DNA of 64,000 nucleotides from Mycosphaerella arachidis (GCA_001297265.1 LIHB01000033.1:1-64000); one strand, 5' to 3'. Counted from the stretch's first letter, positions 23,135 to 35,838 are shown. Notes: generated by a model not told the origin, from the sequence alone. Numbers and translations are program-made.

Positions 23135-24088
23135 ATGACCACGAGCCCGACCCGGGAGTCAATATGTTGCCAGCAGGACTGTCAATTGCGCCTGACTTAC
23201 CATTCATACAGAGATAAAGCATTGAACATCACATCACAGTGGCTCACGTCTGACAATCATCACATGATCATCACGTTACTCAACCACGCTACAGCTAGCG
23301 ACTGTATTTTACCAGTGGATCGAGTTTTCGCCCTCCTCGGCATGGCCACGATTAGGACCAGGAGTCCCACAATGATTACCATTGACTACCACAAATCTGT
23401 GGAGCAGATATTCCGTCAGCTAGCATTCAAGATGATAGGAAGAATCGGCGTCTCGTCGCTTATGAATTTAAAGAGTACATTTGGTGATAGCAACAGACTG
23501 TCGCTGCCCTCGTGGGTGCCTGACCGGCGTTATCCTCTGAGGCTACTCTGCACTAGTGGAGGGCTATCATTATCCTTGGATGATACGCCCGCCCTACACG
23601 AGATTGACTTTGAGATCACTGCCAACTTTGGTATACTCCACCTGACTGGCTATACAATCGCCACGCTTAGAGGGAGCATCCTACTTGACGACTTATCACT
23701 TACAGAATCGCTATCAACATTCCCTGTCATGGCGCCGACAAAGCCGCATCAAACGGCACGCCAACAATTTGAAGAAGGGACCTTTCGAGATGCACATTGC
23801 AAAGCCCCGTCCTGGTTTCAGCAAACTGGGCTAGACGAAGCCGCGAATCAATACCGCTTGAAGAGTGAGTATGTTTGCAGAGGCATAGGCTCTCTGCTAT
23901 ACTATCTTGATTTCCAACACCAAATTTTTGTGCAGCCCAAAGGCCTACCCGACGACACTGTGGAGATGCATCCCTATTTCTGCGTATCGGTCCTCCGGAG
24001 GCGTGGGGCTCGTTGTGGCTCGCATATAGTGCATGTCGTATCGTTAAGGCTATTCAAGGAGGAGGCTTGTCGCGACACTGAGCCCTGA
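23135..24088 (+). pseudogene. HET-like (heterokaryon incompatibility) protein, 5'-truncated
   Basis: An uninterrupted 317-codon frame carries hallmarks found downstream of the HET domain in fungal HET proteins: VDRVFALLGMATI (counterpart of DxxDKxYALLGL), ITIDYHKSVEQIFRQLAFKM and LSLPSWVPDRR. The HET domain itself, which should precede these, is not found in the frame or in the 450 bp upstream. The C-terminal end also looks abnormal, ending in basic unrelated sequence, while another frame there reads AWGSLWLAYSACRIVKAIQG. HET proteins trigger non-self recognition cell death. A fragment without the domain is probably inactive, so I treat it as a decaying gene. A short functional gene is a weaker alternative. 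Confidence 0.55.
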
Positions 24089-27022
24089 GGCCGGTCTTCG
24101 AAATGATGCTCCGCATGTGAATATCATACCTTGAAAGGAAACGTACGAATGATCGAGACCCATCATCTCCTTGGGTATTCAACTACTTCTTTTCGCGGCT
24201 AGTCCTTCTGCGTTTCTCTGGCTTTGAAACAATCGGATCTCGACCCGTTAGCGCGCGGCAAAATGCACTATGTCGAGACAAGTCGTGTCAGCCGGGTACA
24301 GACAGGCACTTCAGTTCTTGTGCTCTAACGATATGTCCAATCACTCGAGCTTTCTCATCTCAACTTCGACCAAGCTCTGTGAATGACGACGGCGCTTCGT
24401 GGACTTGTCGCAGCGTTTCGATGACCGTCATCTCGTTGACAGCCGCCATTCCCATTCCCAAAAGCAGCGACGCACGACCATAATATACACTACAACGAGC
24501 GCCCAGGATGTGCGTCTCCAATATGGTTACTTGGAACCGATACGGCCATTTTGTGGTCCAACATGAAGTGAGTCTCGACCTTACCTTCACCAGGCGCGGC
24601 AGCACACTCATCCAATCAATCACCAGATGTGTGAGAGAGCTTTGGACAGAGAGCCCCACTCGTATTGTACTGCGGTACATGAGCCGGTTGCTACAGATGT
24701 TCACGCAGACCATGGCGTGTGTCCTGAAGAAGACAAACATCCTCCTATGCCAGGACAGACACGCACCTCAGCCTGGAGCATTAGACTCGGTGTGGCCAGG
24801 ACGTCAGGCGCAGGCAATAATTGGTATCGGGATCAATGACAGGGCCAGACTTGAGTCGATTGACAATGCCTTGGAGTTCGTGCTCAGGATGTGTTGGCGG
24901 CCGGTCGTGCAGATTGGCAGCACGAAGGGGCCCGGGTTGGAACGACAATCAAGCAAGTGATTGCAGAGCAGTGCGAGAGTGCGTAAACGCACATCGAGGG
25001 TAAAGTAGGTGCTTCGCATGCAATGCCTGCGAGCGATCAATATCCATCTCGAGCTGCTGTTGATGCCGCGCAGCGGCAGCCTTCATGGTCGGCGGACGTG
25101 ACACGAGTGTCAAGTACCTGCTCGGCGATTAATCGTAGCCTTTCTCCGCGCGTGCAGGTGCTTGAAAGTGTGCGACATGAATCCTGCCCGGGCAGTGCTT
25201 GTCGCGTCGTCTGACCGAATTGATACGGCGGCATCATTGGGCACTTACCGATGCGACGTAGGGTGCGTGCCGAAGGCCAATCACAGCCCTAAATCGACCT
25301 TCCGACGCAGTGTGACTTGACGCGAAAGCCATGTTGCTCGCCTCGATTGCAGTTGGCGAGTCGAACGTCGAATCAGCTTCTCAAACAGCGTTCTGAGCAG
25401 CGAGGCTACACCACTTCAACAATTGGCCTTTCTTTGGCGCCACGTGGTAAATTCTGCAAGACTGAGGCTATCGTCAATGGCGCCTTGCTGAAATTAGACA
25501 AACTCACTTGTACCTCCTCGCGAAATTGACACCTGGTCTGGACAACTGGAGAGCGCAAGCTCAACCTTGACGCACGGGTTACTATCAGGATCCAAAGCGG
25601 TCTGGCATAGTTTGTATGGGTCTTGTCTGCAATGCGATATTATGCTTCGAAAGTCTCAATCCTCTGGCGTCGGCGGGAGTCTAAGAGGCAAGTCATTCCA
25701 CCAAGGGGACCTGCTGATTGCATGGGCATATGAACTTCCTGCCACGACGAGATTGACTCTCGTCTACGTGCATGTGTAGCTGCAGAGTTCTGCCGGCTGT
25801 GCAATGAAGCACAGCCAGCGACTTCACATCATTGCGGATTCGGTCCGACCGTGAAGGGCACACTATCATAATCGTGCTGTCACTTGCCGACGGCCGTTTG
25901 CTCGTCCTTGTGGCTCATTTGCGGACGCCGATTGAGAAACCCTCGGAATTTGCTAGGTGTGCGAACGATTTGATCAAACGCAGGAGAACCACACTCCTGC
26001 AACAACTATTGGTCTCGCGGTAGCGAGTACCAACAGTAGATGCGCTACTTACATCACCTCCCTTGATTCTTCGCTAGCTGACTCTGGCAGAGTCGAGGAG
26101 GCCGTCACTCACTTACTGGTCGTGCGCGTGGTACGGTAGCTTCCGTAAAGGTCCGTGCCACCCCAGTCGAGCTGCTGAGTTCGATTCTCGGCACATGGGC
26201 TTGGCCATCACCTCCAGGAATTACATCGCGCTCGCAGTACCTAAGGCATTTCCTCGTCCCTACCAGCCAAGTTAGATGACCAAGCTACTAACAACAGCCT
26301 GTTGCTGCCACTCCACCGGGATGGCCGATCCTCGCTACGTGCGCTGGATAAAAATCACCGGTCAGTCACATTGAGCGACAAAACCAACTTCAGAAGGTGT
26401 CTCGGGAAGCGACCTGTGCAAGGACTGTCGTCGCGAGACGGCTAATTCTGGTGGTACACAGGCATTATCTGTGCGTCATGGAGAACCAAACCAATGCACA
26501 CTTGAGCCCATCCTGGTCCGAACCGACAAAAGTTGTCAGTAATATTTTCTGTGTGGCTACCATTCTTCAGCTGGATAGTGCGACGAGAATCAAAGATGAC
26601 GGAAGACAGAAAGCGGTCTGTTGACGGTAGTTGCCGTGCCGGATATGCCAAGCTCGATCTCTTTGTCATGCGTCTCGCATATGGGTACGTAAAACATCCA
26701 TGCCCGCGGTCCGTCGAAATCCAGCTTCGTCAACTTGGTTCGCGGAGTCGTGTCGGCCAGTGGCTATTAGTCTTCTGCAGCCGTTACTTGTGTGAATTCT
26801 TCAAGGCCATTGAGTCGTAGAAAGCCTCCATTGGGGTCCACTACGACTTGACCAACTTCACAGAGCTGACCGCCGAGGTTCAAGGACATGCCCTTGAGGT
26901 GACCAGGCTCACCCGCAATGGTGACGTTACCCAGAACCGCTGCGGTGCGGTACTTGCCTTGAATATGAGACGTCAGGGTGTTGTTTCATGCTTGAAGTCA
27001 ACCAGCTTCGTCTTAGTGACTT
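24089..27022. other. Gene-poor accessory DNA, nothing assignable
   Basis: Open frames up to about 150 codons (24508-24960 plus, 24360-24740 minus, 26442-26669 minus) overlap on opposite strands and lack family motifs. On the minus strand at about 27000-26800 a protein-like stretch reads NVTIAGEPGHLKGMSLNLGG, then CEVGQVVVDPNGGFLRLNG, but I cannot place it. It may be decayed gene or transposon sequence. Composition is normal, not AT-rich. Confidence 0.35.
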
Positions 27023-27599
27023 TTACTCTTGCCCCAGCAAGCGAATGTTAATAATGCCTACGGTTAAAGGCCGTCTACCTGGAAAGACTGACAAGAGAGC
27101 ATGGTAGGTGGGATTGGAGATTTGGAGGCCGTACAGATTGTGGAGCTCATACTCTGTAGTGTTGGAGCCATCGTTGTGAGTTGCATCGGGAGCAAACGCG
27201 CTCTTCAGCAGCGAATGACCAGGTTGGACGTGGTTGTTGACATACGGCGGGAAGCTCAGATTGCGCACGCCTGGAGTCGTTTCAGTCCGTCTTTGTCTCG
27301 TAGTGGTAGCTACTGGGACCATGGTCGTTGTCGACAGCATCGAGGCCTTAGCCGCTGAAGCAAATGTTGCAGGTGCCGGCTGAGTGGCATTGCTCCAGGA
27401 AGCGTAAATCCACGTCACCGGAACCGTTAGGAAGCAAGAATGGTGGAGACAGGATCGTCGTTCCAGCGCCCGTAGCCACAAGAGCCGACACAGAAGGACG
27501 ATGCTTCGCTTAGACCGATCCAGACTACATAGAGGTATCTTGGTCTCGGAGGAGATCACCCAGGCTCCAATACCATCGCAAGACAAGGCGACGAGGATA

Positions 27600-28340
27600 C
27601 GACAGTTGTGGAATACTTTCGGCCAGATAGCTTCATTGCATGCCTCCAATGCAGCTATGTATTCTGCTTCTGATGATGAACCAGACATTGTCTTCTGACG
27701 TTGCGACCACTACGATTTTGAAGAGCTAGCTATTGTGAACACCCAACCAGTGGTTGATCTGCCGGTCTGTACATCCTCCCTAGTCACTTTCGACGGACCC
27801 TTTGATCTAATTCTTAGTCGCAGATCTGTAGAATAAGCCCTGATGTGGGTCGCTGCTAATATGGCGGTATTCTTGCAGCACTGCATCCTGGTGGCTCGAG
27901 TTTGGATTGCTGTTGAACCGGGATACAAGCGATATAGGGTATGCTATCGCCTATCTCGTTTTCCTCTGTAGGTAAGCAAGAGAGCTTACTATGAACATGC
28001 TGTAGGTTTTGAACCTTGCGTTAACGGTGGCTTTCGTTTCCTCGAGTAGTTTCTTCGTGCTGTCTAGTGGTGTGCACGCACCTATCAAGCCAAATTTAGC
28101 TAGGATTTGCTGCGCAAAGCCTGCCTAGTGGTCCGTCATTCTGAATACCCTACTGATTTCTTCTTTGAAGGGCGTAATAGATTTTTCCGACTGGCCAAAG
28201 ATATAATGTCGTTGACATATACTGTGATGACTAGTTGCTTGTCTTGGTGGAAGAATACACATTCGTCGTACTTCGAGATTGCGTTCGCAGGACATGGAAC
28301 TGGAAGCTTTGATTATTGGACCATTCAAACTTTGATTAAG
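27600..28340 (-). mobile_element. Decayed Ty1/copia retrotransposon pol (reverse transcriptase and RNase H)
   Basis: Read on the minus strand from high to low coordinates, three linked copia pol landmarks appear in different frames. At about 28290-28170 is a reverse-transcriptase segment with YDECVFFHQDKQLVITVYV followed by NDI, where family members carry DD. At about 27970-27840 is KTR then AIAYPISLVSRFNSNPNSSH, matching the conserved TRPDIAxxVSxxSRF block. At about 27790-27620 are DVQTGRSTTGWVFTI and SSSEAEYIAALEACNEAIW, the RNase H hallmark. Several stops and frame changes separate them, so the copy is dead. The decay is mostly frameshift and scattered stops, unlike the RIP-like block at 1-1267. 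No LTRs could be defined. Confidence 0.8.
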
Positions 28341-31300
28341 CTGCTACTGTCTTCTGTTGTTGACCCATCGCCCTCAGGCTGCTGTACGAGCTCTGGAGCG
28401 AAAATATACTGTGTGCGGTTGTTATTGTCGACGCTTTTTCTGATAGATTCAGACATTGATCCGATTCTTGGTCTGATGATCGACTTCGAGTTGGAGGTCC
28501 GAGATACCGTTGCCAAATGCCCGGCAGTGGGCTCCGGCGACAGTGAGGTCGGCCGTGAAGCCTTGAGTAGTATATTCTTGACTCGAGGGTTTATAGCCAT
28601 GACATTTCTGGACGTCAGGAGCTGTGTTGTGGCAAATGGTTGTCGTCTGACTTGGAGCAGCGTTGATCTGTGGACTCAATGTTGGAACCGCTCGCGTAAT
28701 GGTTTGTGCTGTTCTGCTATCAGTGTCTCCCAGATCATGGCGGAGGCATGATTCACCTATCATTGACCAAATACGGCGAAGCGAGGAAAAGTGCTCCGGT
28801 AGAAGTCATGCTCGGAAGATCGATATGTGCAAGTCGGCGCTTAGTAGCAGTCGCGGGAACAGTCTCCCTGCATGCGGGATGCTCGTATAGGATTTTTTAA
28901 TAGCTGGACCACAGCAATGCCGCCGCCATGATGAAGTTACGGCCGCGTGGTTAAGCAGTCCTCGATAAAACTTAGACGAATTGTAGTCAGGAATAGGCAT
29001 AGCACAATGCAGGTCTCCTCCGCGATCTCCTCCCCCAGTTGTCATCGTGGAGGTCGAAGCGGCCGGGGCCCATCATAGGGACAGAAGTAATGCCGTTGCT
29101 GGACGATGTTCACTCTTTGTCGACTTGTATTTAGCGGTCTGCAATGAATTCGGTCCGCCATATGCCGCTTTGCACAACTTGGCAGCGGCACAGATCAGGC
29201 CATTCTCCCATTGTATGGCTGTCCCATTGATGTAGATGACCCTCTCGCGTGAGTAGGAGGTCGAGACGGACGAATCCGAGGTTCATGCATGAGCTGTGGA
29301 AGAGGACTACAGCCGGAGCCGGAGCTACTTTCTGCCGGGACTCTCCTGGATGCTAGCGTTGCTAAGTACTATCCTTGTATACAATGAATGCCGCTGTGTG
29401 AAGACCCTATCTGTACAAAAGATGCTTGAAAGCCGTCTCCAAGACCACAGAATGCGACCATGTCTCATGTCGCTCAACCCGCCGAAAGCTCGACCGCATA
29501 AGTGCTGCCGTCTCAAGATCCACTATCGACCTTCCAGACATACTCCCTTGGCTACTTCTTCAACATCTTCTGCTTTGCCTGCTCCACCTCCTGCTTGCTT
29601 TCGACAAGCGTGACCACAAGATCATCCAGCTCCTGTTGCTCTTCCACTCCGCATTTGTCTGCCGGGTCCCTACATCCTTGCCGACAGCTTGCGGAGCGCT
29701 TTCTTAATCTTGTCGCCATCGCGTACAACTCCTTTTCAGACCTGTGTTCTTCATGTGATATTCATGCACCATTATGGTCAGATCTTGCAGATTGACGAGA
29801 GCCTTGGCTTCCTTGCAGAAAAGACACAACTCTTGTAGTCGGCCAACGAGGATAGTGAGTCGCGTAATGCCCAAGAGGCGTGCGTCGCTGGTAATGTTGA
29901 GGAACTATGTGCCAGTGGGGACGACTGTAGCTCCCTCCGGACCCTTCACCTACCCTGTGATTGGAACAGCAAGGTGGTTGAGGCTGCAGAATAGCGCGCA
30001 TGCTTCGTTGATATGCGTACAGGTCAGGAGAATAGATAGCCTAACATGAGACATACTCGATGGCCTCTTCAATCAATTTCCCAGAGAGGCGGTTTTGGCC
30101 TTGCTTTTGTTCCTGCCAGCGCCGAATGACTCCGGCGTGCTTTGCGTCAGTGCTCAATCTTGGTCGACTGCTTAGGTAGACACATGACCGTCGGCAGCGG
30201 CCTCGAGGAGAAGCACGAGTCCGTAGATACGATTGGGAATCTCGGCTGACAGTCTGAGAAGAAAGCACGTTGTGCTCGAGGTTGTATAGTTGCAGGACGA
30301 GGGCGGAGAGTCGCGTGTTTAAGCGGGGCTGCCCTTCGAGGACTGAGTCGAGGACGCCATATCGGCAGCTGAGCTGAGGGATATGGTCAATGCCACCCGA
30401 CCGACATGATTACAGACGCACTTACTGTGAAGCGAGTCTCAAGGGATAGCCTGCTAGAACGCGCGAGATCTGTGCGGATCTCTTGCTGGGGTGAGCATGT
30501 ACTGTCGCAATCTCTTGCAGCGCGATGCAGTAAGATGATTTTTGTCTTAAGCTAAGCATTTTAACGTCGCCAGAAGTGCCTTAGAAGCTCTTAGAAATGT
30601 GGCACGTGCTCGACATAAGCGTAAATAATTAGAGTGAATGTCGAGTATCTCCACTCGCAATCCATGCACTGAGCGTGGCTCACTGATATGCTCATCATTA
30701 CTATATGCGCAGGCCCGGCCTTACAGACGCTGCGATACATGTTGCATGATGCGGAGATCTCGGAAATACCCTACAATGTCTGGTCTCGTGGTTAGACCTA
30801 GTCGAACACCCGTGATCGTCGAGATTCCTGGCATTCTTTGTCAACTTCGGTACGTCAAGTTGTACAGACAGGGAGTAAGAGTCTCAGTCCGGTGTACGAT
30901 AGTTGAGCACACCGCTGGCCCTGCTTCATGGCCCTTGACGGCACTTGTCGATCGCCGAGGCAGTTGGCCTTATGCATCTCATGTTCAGCAACTGCCGCTT
31001 GTGGTAAATGTGCTTATTTGCCAAAGCCTGCGCACGCCTTGGACGTTACAAGTACTGGCATCCCGTTGTCTGCAGCTTGGGCACCGCTCGCCGTTTCGGC
31101 GCACCGGCGCTGTTGTCGTCATTCGACTGCCATGCTGCTGACTATTGCCGGTGAAATACGTCCACTGTAGATGTGATCGATTTAGGATATAGATACTATC
31201 TCGCGCCCTGCATCTTGCATCTAACCAGACTGAGAAATATGATGTTATGTGGCGCACGTAGTCGACGACTGAGAAGCGGACCAACCACCGCACCAGTGAA

Positions 31301-32154
31301 AATACACTGCTCAGACTGGTGGAATGAGCAAATGGAATTCTGAGCTGCGACATTGCCTCTCGCTTTGCAAGGCGCTAATCAAGCATTCGCGCCGTGTGCG
31401 GCACGACCGAAAGCAGGACATTCCGCTCGGATCTCTCGGTATCTGTGCCGAGGAAGTGTAAAAGTGAATGAAAGTACACTACACTGATCGCCCAAATCGC
31501 CCCTTAAGCAGGCTAAACAGCTCTATGTACCTTCCAATACATTGCGGTGCACGGCAGCACAAGTTCGCGATCGCTTCATCAGGCAGGAGGTGAGGTCCTG
31601 TACCAGATTCCTGGCGTGATCTCAAGCCAAGAAGCGTGGCGAACAGTACGCGGAAGAACAGCCCCAAGGCAACGATTGCGAGTACGCTGCAGAACGCCAG
31701 TAAAATGCCCCGCGGAAGCCAATATTGCCGAAAGAAGGATGATTTCTGTCATGATCTTCTTGAAACCTTCAAAATGGATGGTGAGTTGACCAGAGGATGA
31801 TGCACACCGCATGCGCGTCTTCGCATTGCATGCTGCAGTGTCGATCAGTGCTCATCTGACGGAAAGACAGGATGAACGAACCCTAGCTACAACGCTGGAT
31901 CTGGCGTGCATCCCGGAACCAAGAATGTTGGATCAACTGTTCTGTCGAGAAAAAGCCGCGATGTCTCAGTCCCTGGTACACCGGAAATTGTGTTGCTTTG
32001 TAGCATTGTGATGATATAAGATCTAGGTAAGCTCCAGGGTGATGACGACCGAGGTCGGTGTTGCTACCGATGCGACAACGAGTGTAAAGCCTATATCCTG
32101 GTTGATAGCTGTAGCGATGAACGAGCGTTTTACATCATATCCTTATGGTTGTGA
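28341..32154. other. Probable continuation of degenerate transposon DNA; no gene
   Basis: Many short, interrupted frames on both strands. Minus-strand stretches such as LLGITRLTILVGRLQELCLF (about 29860-29800) look protein-like and could be upstream copia pol (protease/integrase) or unrelated relics. I see no zinc-binding H-H-C-C integrase motif. Nothing firmer can be said. Confidence 0.3.
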
Positions 32155-33210
32155 TCAAAGATTGTTCACAGGAGCTTCGTTGGCGGACCTGAAGTCGTTA
32201 TTAGAGATGTGGACTCCTACCGCCGCTGGAGTAACCGGAGTCTGGGAATGTGGTCCGCCTGGTGTATACATCTGGTTGTGATCGGTACTTCGAATGTCGT
32301 TCGCAGGCGTATCCGACAAGAATCGTCTTTTCTTGGACAGCATGGCCGCGATGTCCTCGTGCTGCGCATGGATCGATTGCGTGCTTGTGGTATAGGCAGC
32401 GGCAGACCGAATATCTTTCGACAATTTGAAGGCACATATTGTTGCTGGCAGTAGAAGCAGATTGAAGTAGAGCTAACAAGTGCGCCACCAACGCTCGAGA
32501 CGTGCAAGAAGAATAAAGAACTTGAAGCAAAGACCGATATGCAAACAAGTGAGGTGAGGTTGAAGATTGGTGCCAGAGTATCTCCGGGAGGTGGCAACCT
32601 TGTTGTATATCAACCAAGAAGTCGCAGGAACGAGTAAGCATGGGGGCTCTGTAAGTCAGAAGGCCATACGAGCATAGGGTCCACAGACAGCCATACCGCT
32701 TTAGCAGACCTCGCAGTCCTGACCTGCGATAGGTTGAGGCGTATTTGCTCACCTGGCCTGGTGCAATTGAAGCGGACACATCCGAGCCGGACTGCAGACG
32801 AGATGAAGTCGGACTCGGTCTGAGCTGTGATGCAAAAGGAAGCATGATCGTCCCAAGCTGGGCCTCTCGCGTCTGTGAGAGGCTCTCAAGCAGTACCATA
32901 AGGCAGAGACGAGCAGGGGATGATCGCTATGGCCGTGACCTTTGCATCTAAAGTTCGGCGGAACGTATATGCACTGCTGAACTGTCGGAGTGCGCACAGA
33001 CGTAATCAACAGCAGGCTGCCGTTGGTCATGGTCGAGATACGGGTGCAAGGCAGACGACTCGAGTGGAGTGGAAAGGGCAAGCCCGCTGCGGTCACTTCT
33101 GCGACTAACCTAATGCACGATTCCCTGCCGGTCCACGAGACAAACGACGACGACGGCAGCTTTGAGCCGGGAGCTGTGGAAGGCGTGGCTGCGGTCGACC
33201 AGGTCAGCAA
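32155..33210 (-). other. Protein-like minus-strand frames, possible membrane-protein gene or relic
   Basis: Three minus-strand frames (32201-32899, 32217-32597, 32155-32424) and an upstream one (32749-33210) look more protein-like than their surroundings. One carries LYFNLLLLPATICAFKLSKD followed by a polar tail (AMLSKKRRFLSDTPANDIRS, then PGGPHSQTPVTPAAVGVHIS). That resembles the last helix and cytosolic tail of a fungal membrane protein. A TAG/TAA-free join could not be built by eye, so this is either a multi-exon gene or a relic. Confidence 0.25.
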
Positions 33211-34082
33211 TTAGTCTGCGAAGGGCCAGTCCATAGAATGAGAAGAGCGGTCGGCGATTGGGATTTTCTGAATGGGCCATGACGTAGGTGACAAGGAGAA
33301 GGATGTGGCTGCGCTGCGTACCATCAGCAGGTGGTGTCTGTCGTTCGCGTCCTCGTGTAACGTGCGCAATCGGTATGCTTGGAGCCTGCTCCGAGACAGA
33401 GAGCGATGCGGCCGCGCCAGCGCCAGCATCCGCACGGATTCCTCAAAGCGGGAAGGTACATGGAACTTTAGCGAGGACCAGCAAGCCCAGGCAGCAGTAG
33501 TAAGTAAATTCTTAATCAAATTTTCACTTGCACGACCACGGCCCACGTTGTTCTTCAGAGCGACATTAGACTGCCCTGCCAAAAATGCTACTGACGCAAT
33601 TCCTTCACCTTCAGGATGCGCATCAGCAGAGCGGTCTTCGGATCGGCTAACCCGGCACACGAGCGGACGACCACGTCACAGGGAGCCGGATGACTATTCA
33701 TACGGTCGGTATACGGATCGCTCACATAAACCAGTTTGGTATATACTTGCGGTGTACGTCCATTGTGACCCAGTATGATACGTTCGGACTACGCAGGAAG
33801 AATGATTGCCGACCGAGGAGCTTCTTTCGCAGCTTCTATTCCTCAGAGTCTCGAAGTGGCCATCAATCCAAGATGGGCCTTCGAGAACGTTCTCGCACTT
33901 GATGCTTACTTCGCAGCTGTCATCCTTAACGAAACCGCGTAAAGGTATGTGTAAGCAGGCTGCCACTAACTACCCTGGTAGGGCATGCTTTCGAAGAGCT
34001 CGGAGTGGCCGTGCGACCTTCATCTGCTGCAGTCGTAGGACTTGAACATTCGCAGCCTCCAGCCTCCCGATCGCATATGACT
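33211..34082. other. Intergenic, nothing recognised
   Basis: Opposing open frames of about 150 codons (33211-33660 minus, 33272-33778 plus) overlap each other and show no domain. Confidence 0.35.
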
Positions 34083-35435
34083 TCATGCCACGCCGTTGGC
34101 CTTGGTCTCGCCACTGTCCGCTTCCTGCGTTTGCGAAGGTGCAGGTAGGGACTTGGCTGGCGCAGGGTTAAGGATGCCAGCTGCATCAATCAGCGGTGCC
34201 TGTGCATTGATCTCGAGTCCAAAGCCTGGCTTGTCGAGGACCGAGACATCGAGATATCCGTTCACAGGAATTGGCTCGTTGGTGAAAAGGTTGCCGAACA
34301 CTGGCAGGACACTTTTTCCGTCTGGTGAGTTTGCCAAGTACTCCTGGAACGGACTGTTCGCTTGCGAGACAACGAAATGGTACGAGTACGGTCCGCTGGC
34401 ATGTGGTACGACGGGGATATCATATGCTGCAGCCATTGCTGACACCTTCAGCAACTCGGTCAGACCTCCAACCCACATTACGTCTGGTTGCAGAATGTCG
34501 ACATTGCGACCCTCGATGAGTTTTCGAAAGCCGTATCTTGAGAACTCATGCTCGCCGGTGGTGAACTTGATCGTCGGGTGGGCGCGCTTGATCAGTGCTT
34601 GGCCATCAAAGTCATCGGGAGAAAGACATTCCTCCCACCAGTCGATGTCCAGGTCCTTGCACTTCTCTGCCAACTCGATTGTGTACGGCACATTCAAACT
34701 CATGTAGCAGTCCACCCGGAGTGGGAAGTCAGGACCGACTTCTGCTCGCATTTGTCGAAGATATTCGATATTCTTCCGCATGCCTTCTGGACCTTCTCCT
34801 GGACTGTATGGCAAGGCAACCTTTGCGCCAGTGAAGCCTGCTGCTTTTGCAACACCTGGCTGTGGCCCAGTGCAGTAGAAATGCAGTCTCTCCCGTGTTG
34901 CACCACCGATCAGTTTGTATACCGGCTCGTTCCTAATCTTGCCTTGCAGATCCCACAGTGCAAGGTCGATGACAGAAATGACGGCTACTGGGAGGCCTTT
35001 GCGGCCATAGAACATCGACGCGCGGTACATTTGCTCGAAGAGCTTGTTGGTGTCGCGACAGTCTAGTCGCAAGTCAGCACAGTATTGACTCTGTCTTTTG
35101 AAAGTCGTCTACTCACCAGCTCCGATCAAGAACCGTCTGAAGTGCTCTGCGACCAGCCAGCAAGCTGGAGGTCCACCAAACCCAGTAGCAAAGCCTTTTG
35201 TGCCGTCTTCTGCTTCGAGCTCAACACAAAAGGATCCGAGAACGTTGATACCCCATTGTGTACGCGATGTCCTGTAAGCCTCGTATCCCGACATGGGAGT
35301 CGAGATCTTTGAGTCAATTAACCAATGTCCTCCCTTGACATTATGGTAGTCACCGCCAGAGCCTACTCCCTGGATGATGTATGTCTTGACCTCCTTGATC
35401 TTGGGAAACGACACAACGTTGCTCTTTCCCGCCAT
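34083..35435 (-). CDS. LRA3: L-rhamnonate dehydratase (enolase superfamily, mandelate racemase group)
   Basis: Predicted 432-aa enzyme. Exon 1 is 35435-35117, the intron 35116-35063 (54 nt, donor GTGAGT, acceptor ACTAG), exon 2 35062-34083; the frame is exact. It shows the MR-subgroup barrel with metal ligands Asp224 (RVDCYMS), Glu250 or Glu251 (DWWEECLSPDD) and Glu277 (TTGEHEF). His327 (VVPHASGPYSYHF) sits where the family's general base lies. DWWEECLSPDDFDG and GEHEFSRYGFR are typical of rhamnonate dehydratases, which convert L-rhamnonate to 2-keto-3-deoxy-L-rhamnonate in the non-phosphorylated fungal L-rhamnose pathway. No targeting signal is seen, so it is probably cytosolic. A Zn2Cys6 regulator is transcribed divergently 403 bp away, which suggests pathway-specific control. 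Another acid-sugar dehydratase specificity is possible. Confidence 0.88.
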
Positions 35436-35838
35436 GTTCGTGGACGTCAGGCTATGAGTGCAAAATGCTTCGTGTCCGGGCTGTCGTCAGTAGACGTGAA
35501 TGCTTTATGCTACAGGCCGACAGCGTGAGTACTTGGAGGGTGGTGTTATAGCAAGAGAATCAGGAACGACAGACGATAAACGACTACAAGGCCGGTTAAT
35601 ACCTACCTCTCCATGGCATCTCTGCGCAGTGCCAGTGGAACATCTGGGACGACCTACGCAGGGAACATATGCCGAACGATGGCATCCGGGAAAGGTTGAC
35701 GATGGGTGGATCACAACTGGATTCGCTCTCGCCTCTCTCAAGCCCTCGGTGCGGGGAAAGAGCAACCGTTCGCTTCCTATTAAACAGCCCCGAGGCGCCT
35801 TCTTTCGTATCATTTTCTCCCGAGCTGAATCATGAGCC
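35436..35838. promoter_or_regulatory. Divergent promoter between the dehydratase and the Zn2Cys6 regulator
   Basis: A 403-bp region shared by two genes transcribed away from each other. Several CGG/CCG triplets of the kind Zn2Cys6 factors bind are present, but I could not single out a clear inverted or everted pair. Bidirectional control is inferred from layout only. Confidence 0.5.

Noticed and set aside
26120..26195. Possible tRNA gene: B-box-like GAGTTCGATTCTCG near 26177-26190 with GTGC/GCAC ends
   Set aside because: The T-arm pairs, but the seven-base acceptor stem and D/anticodon arms do not form a cloverleaf.
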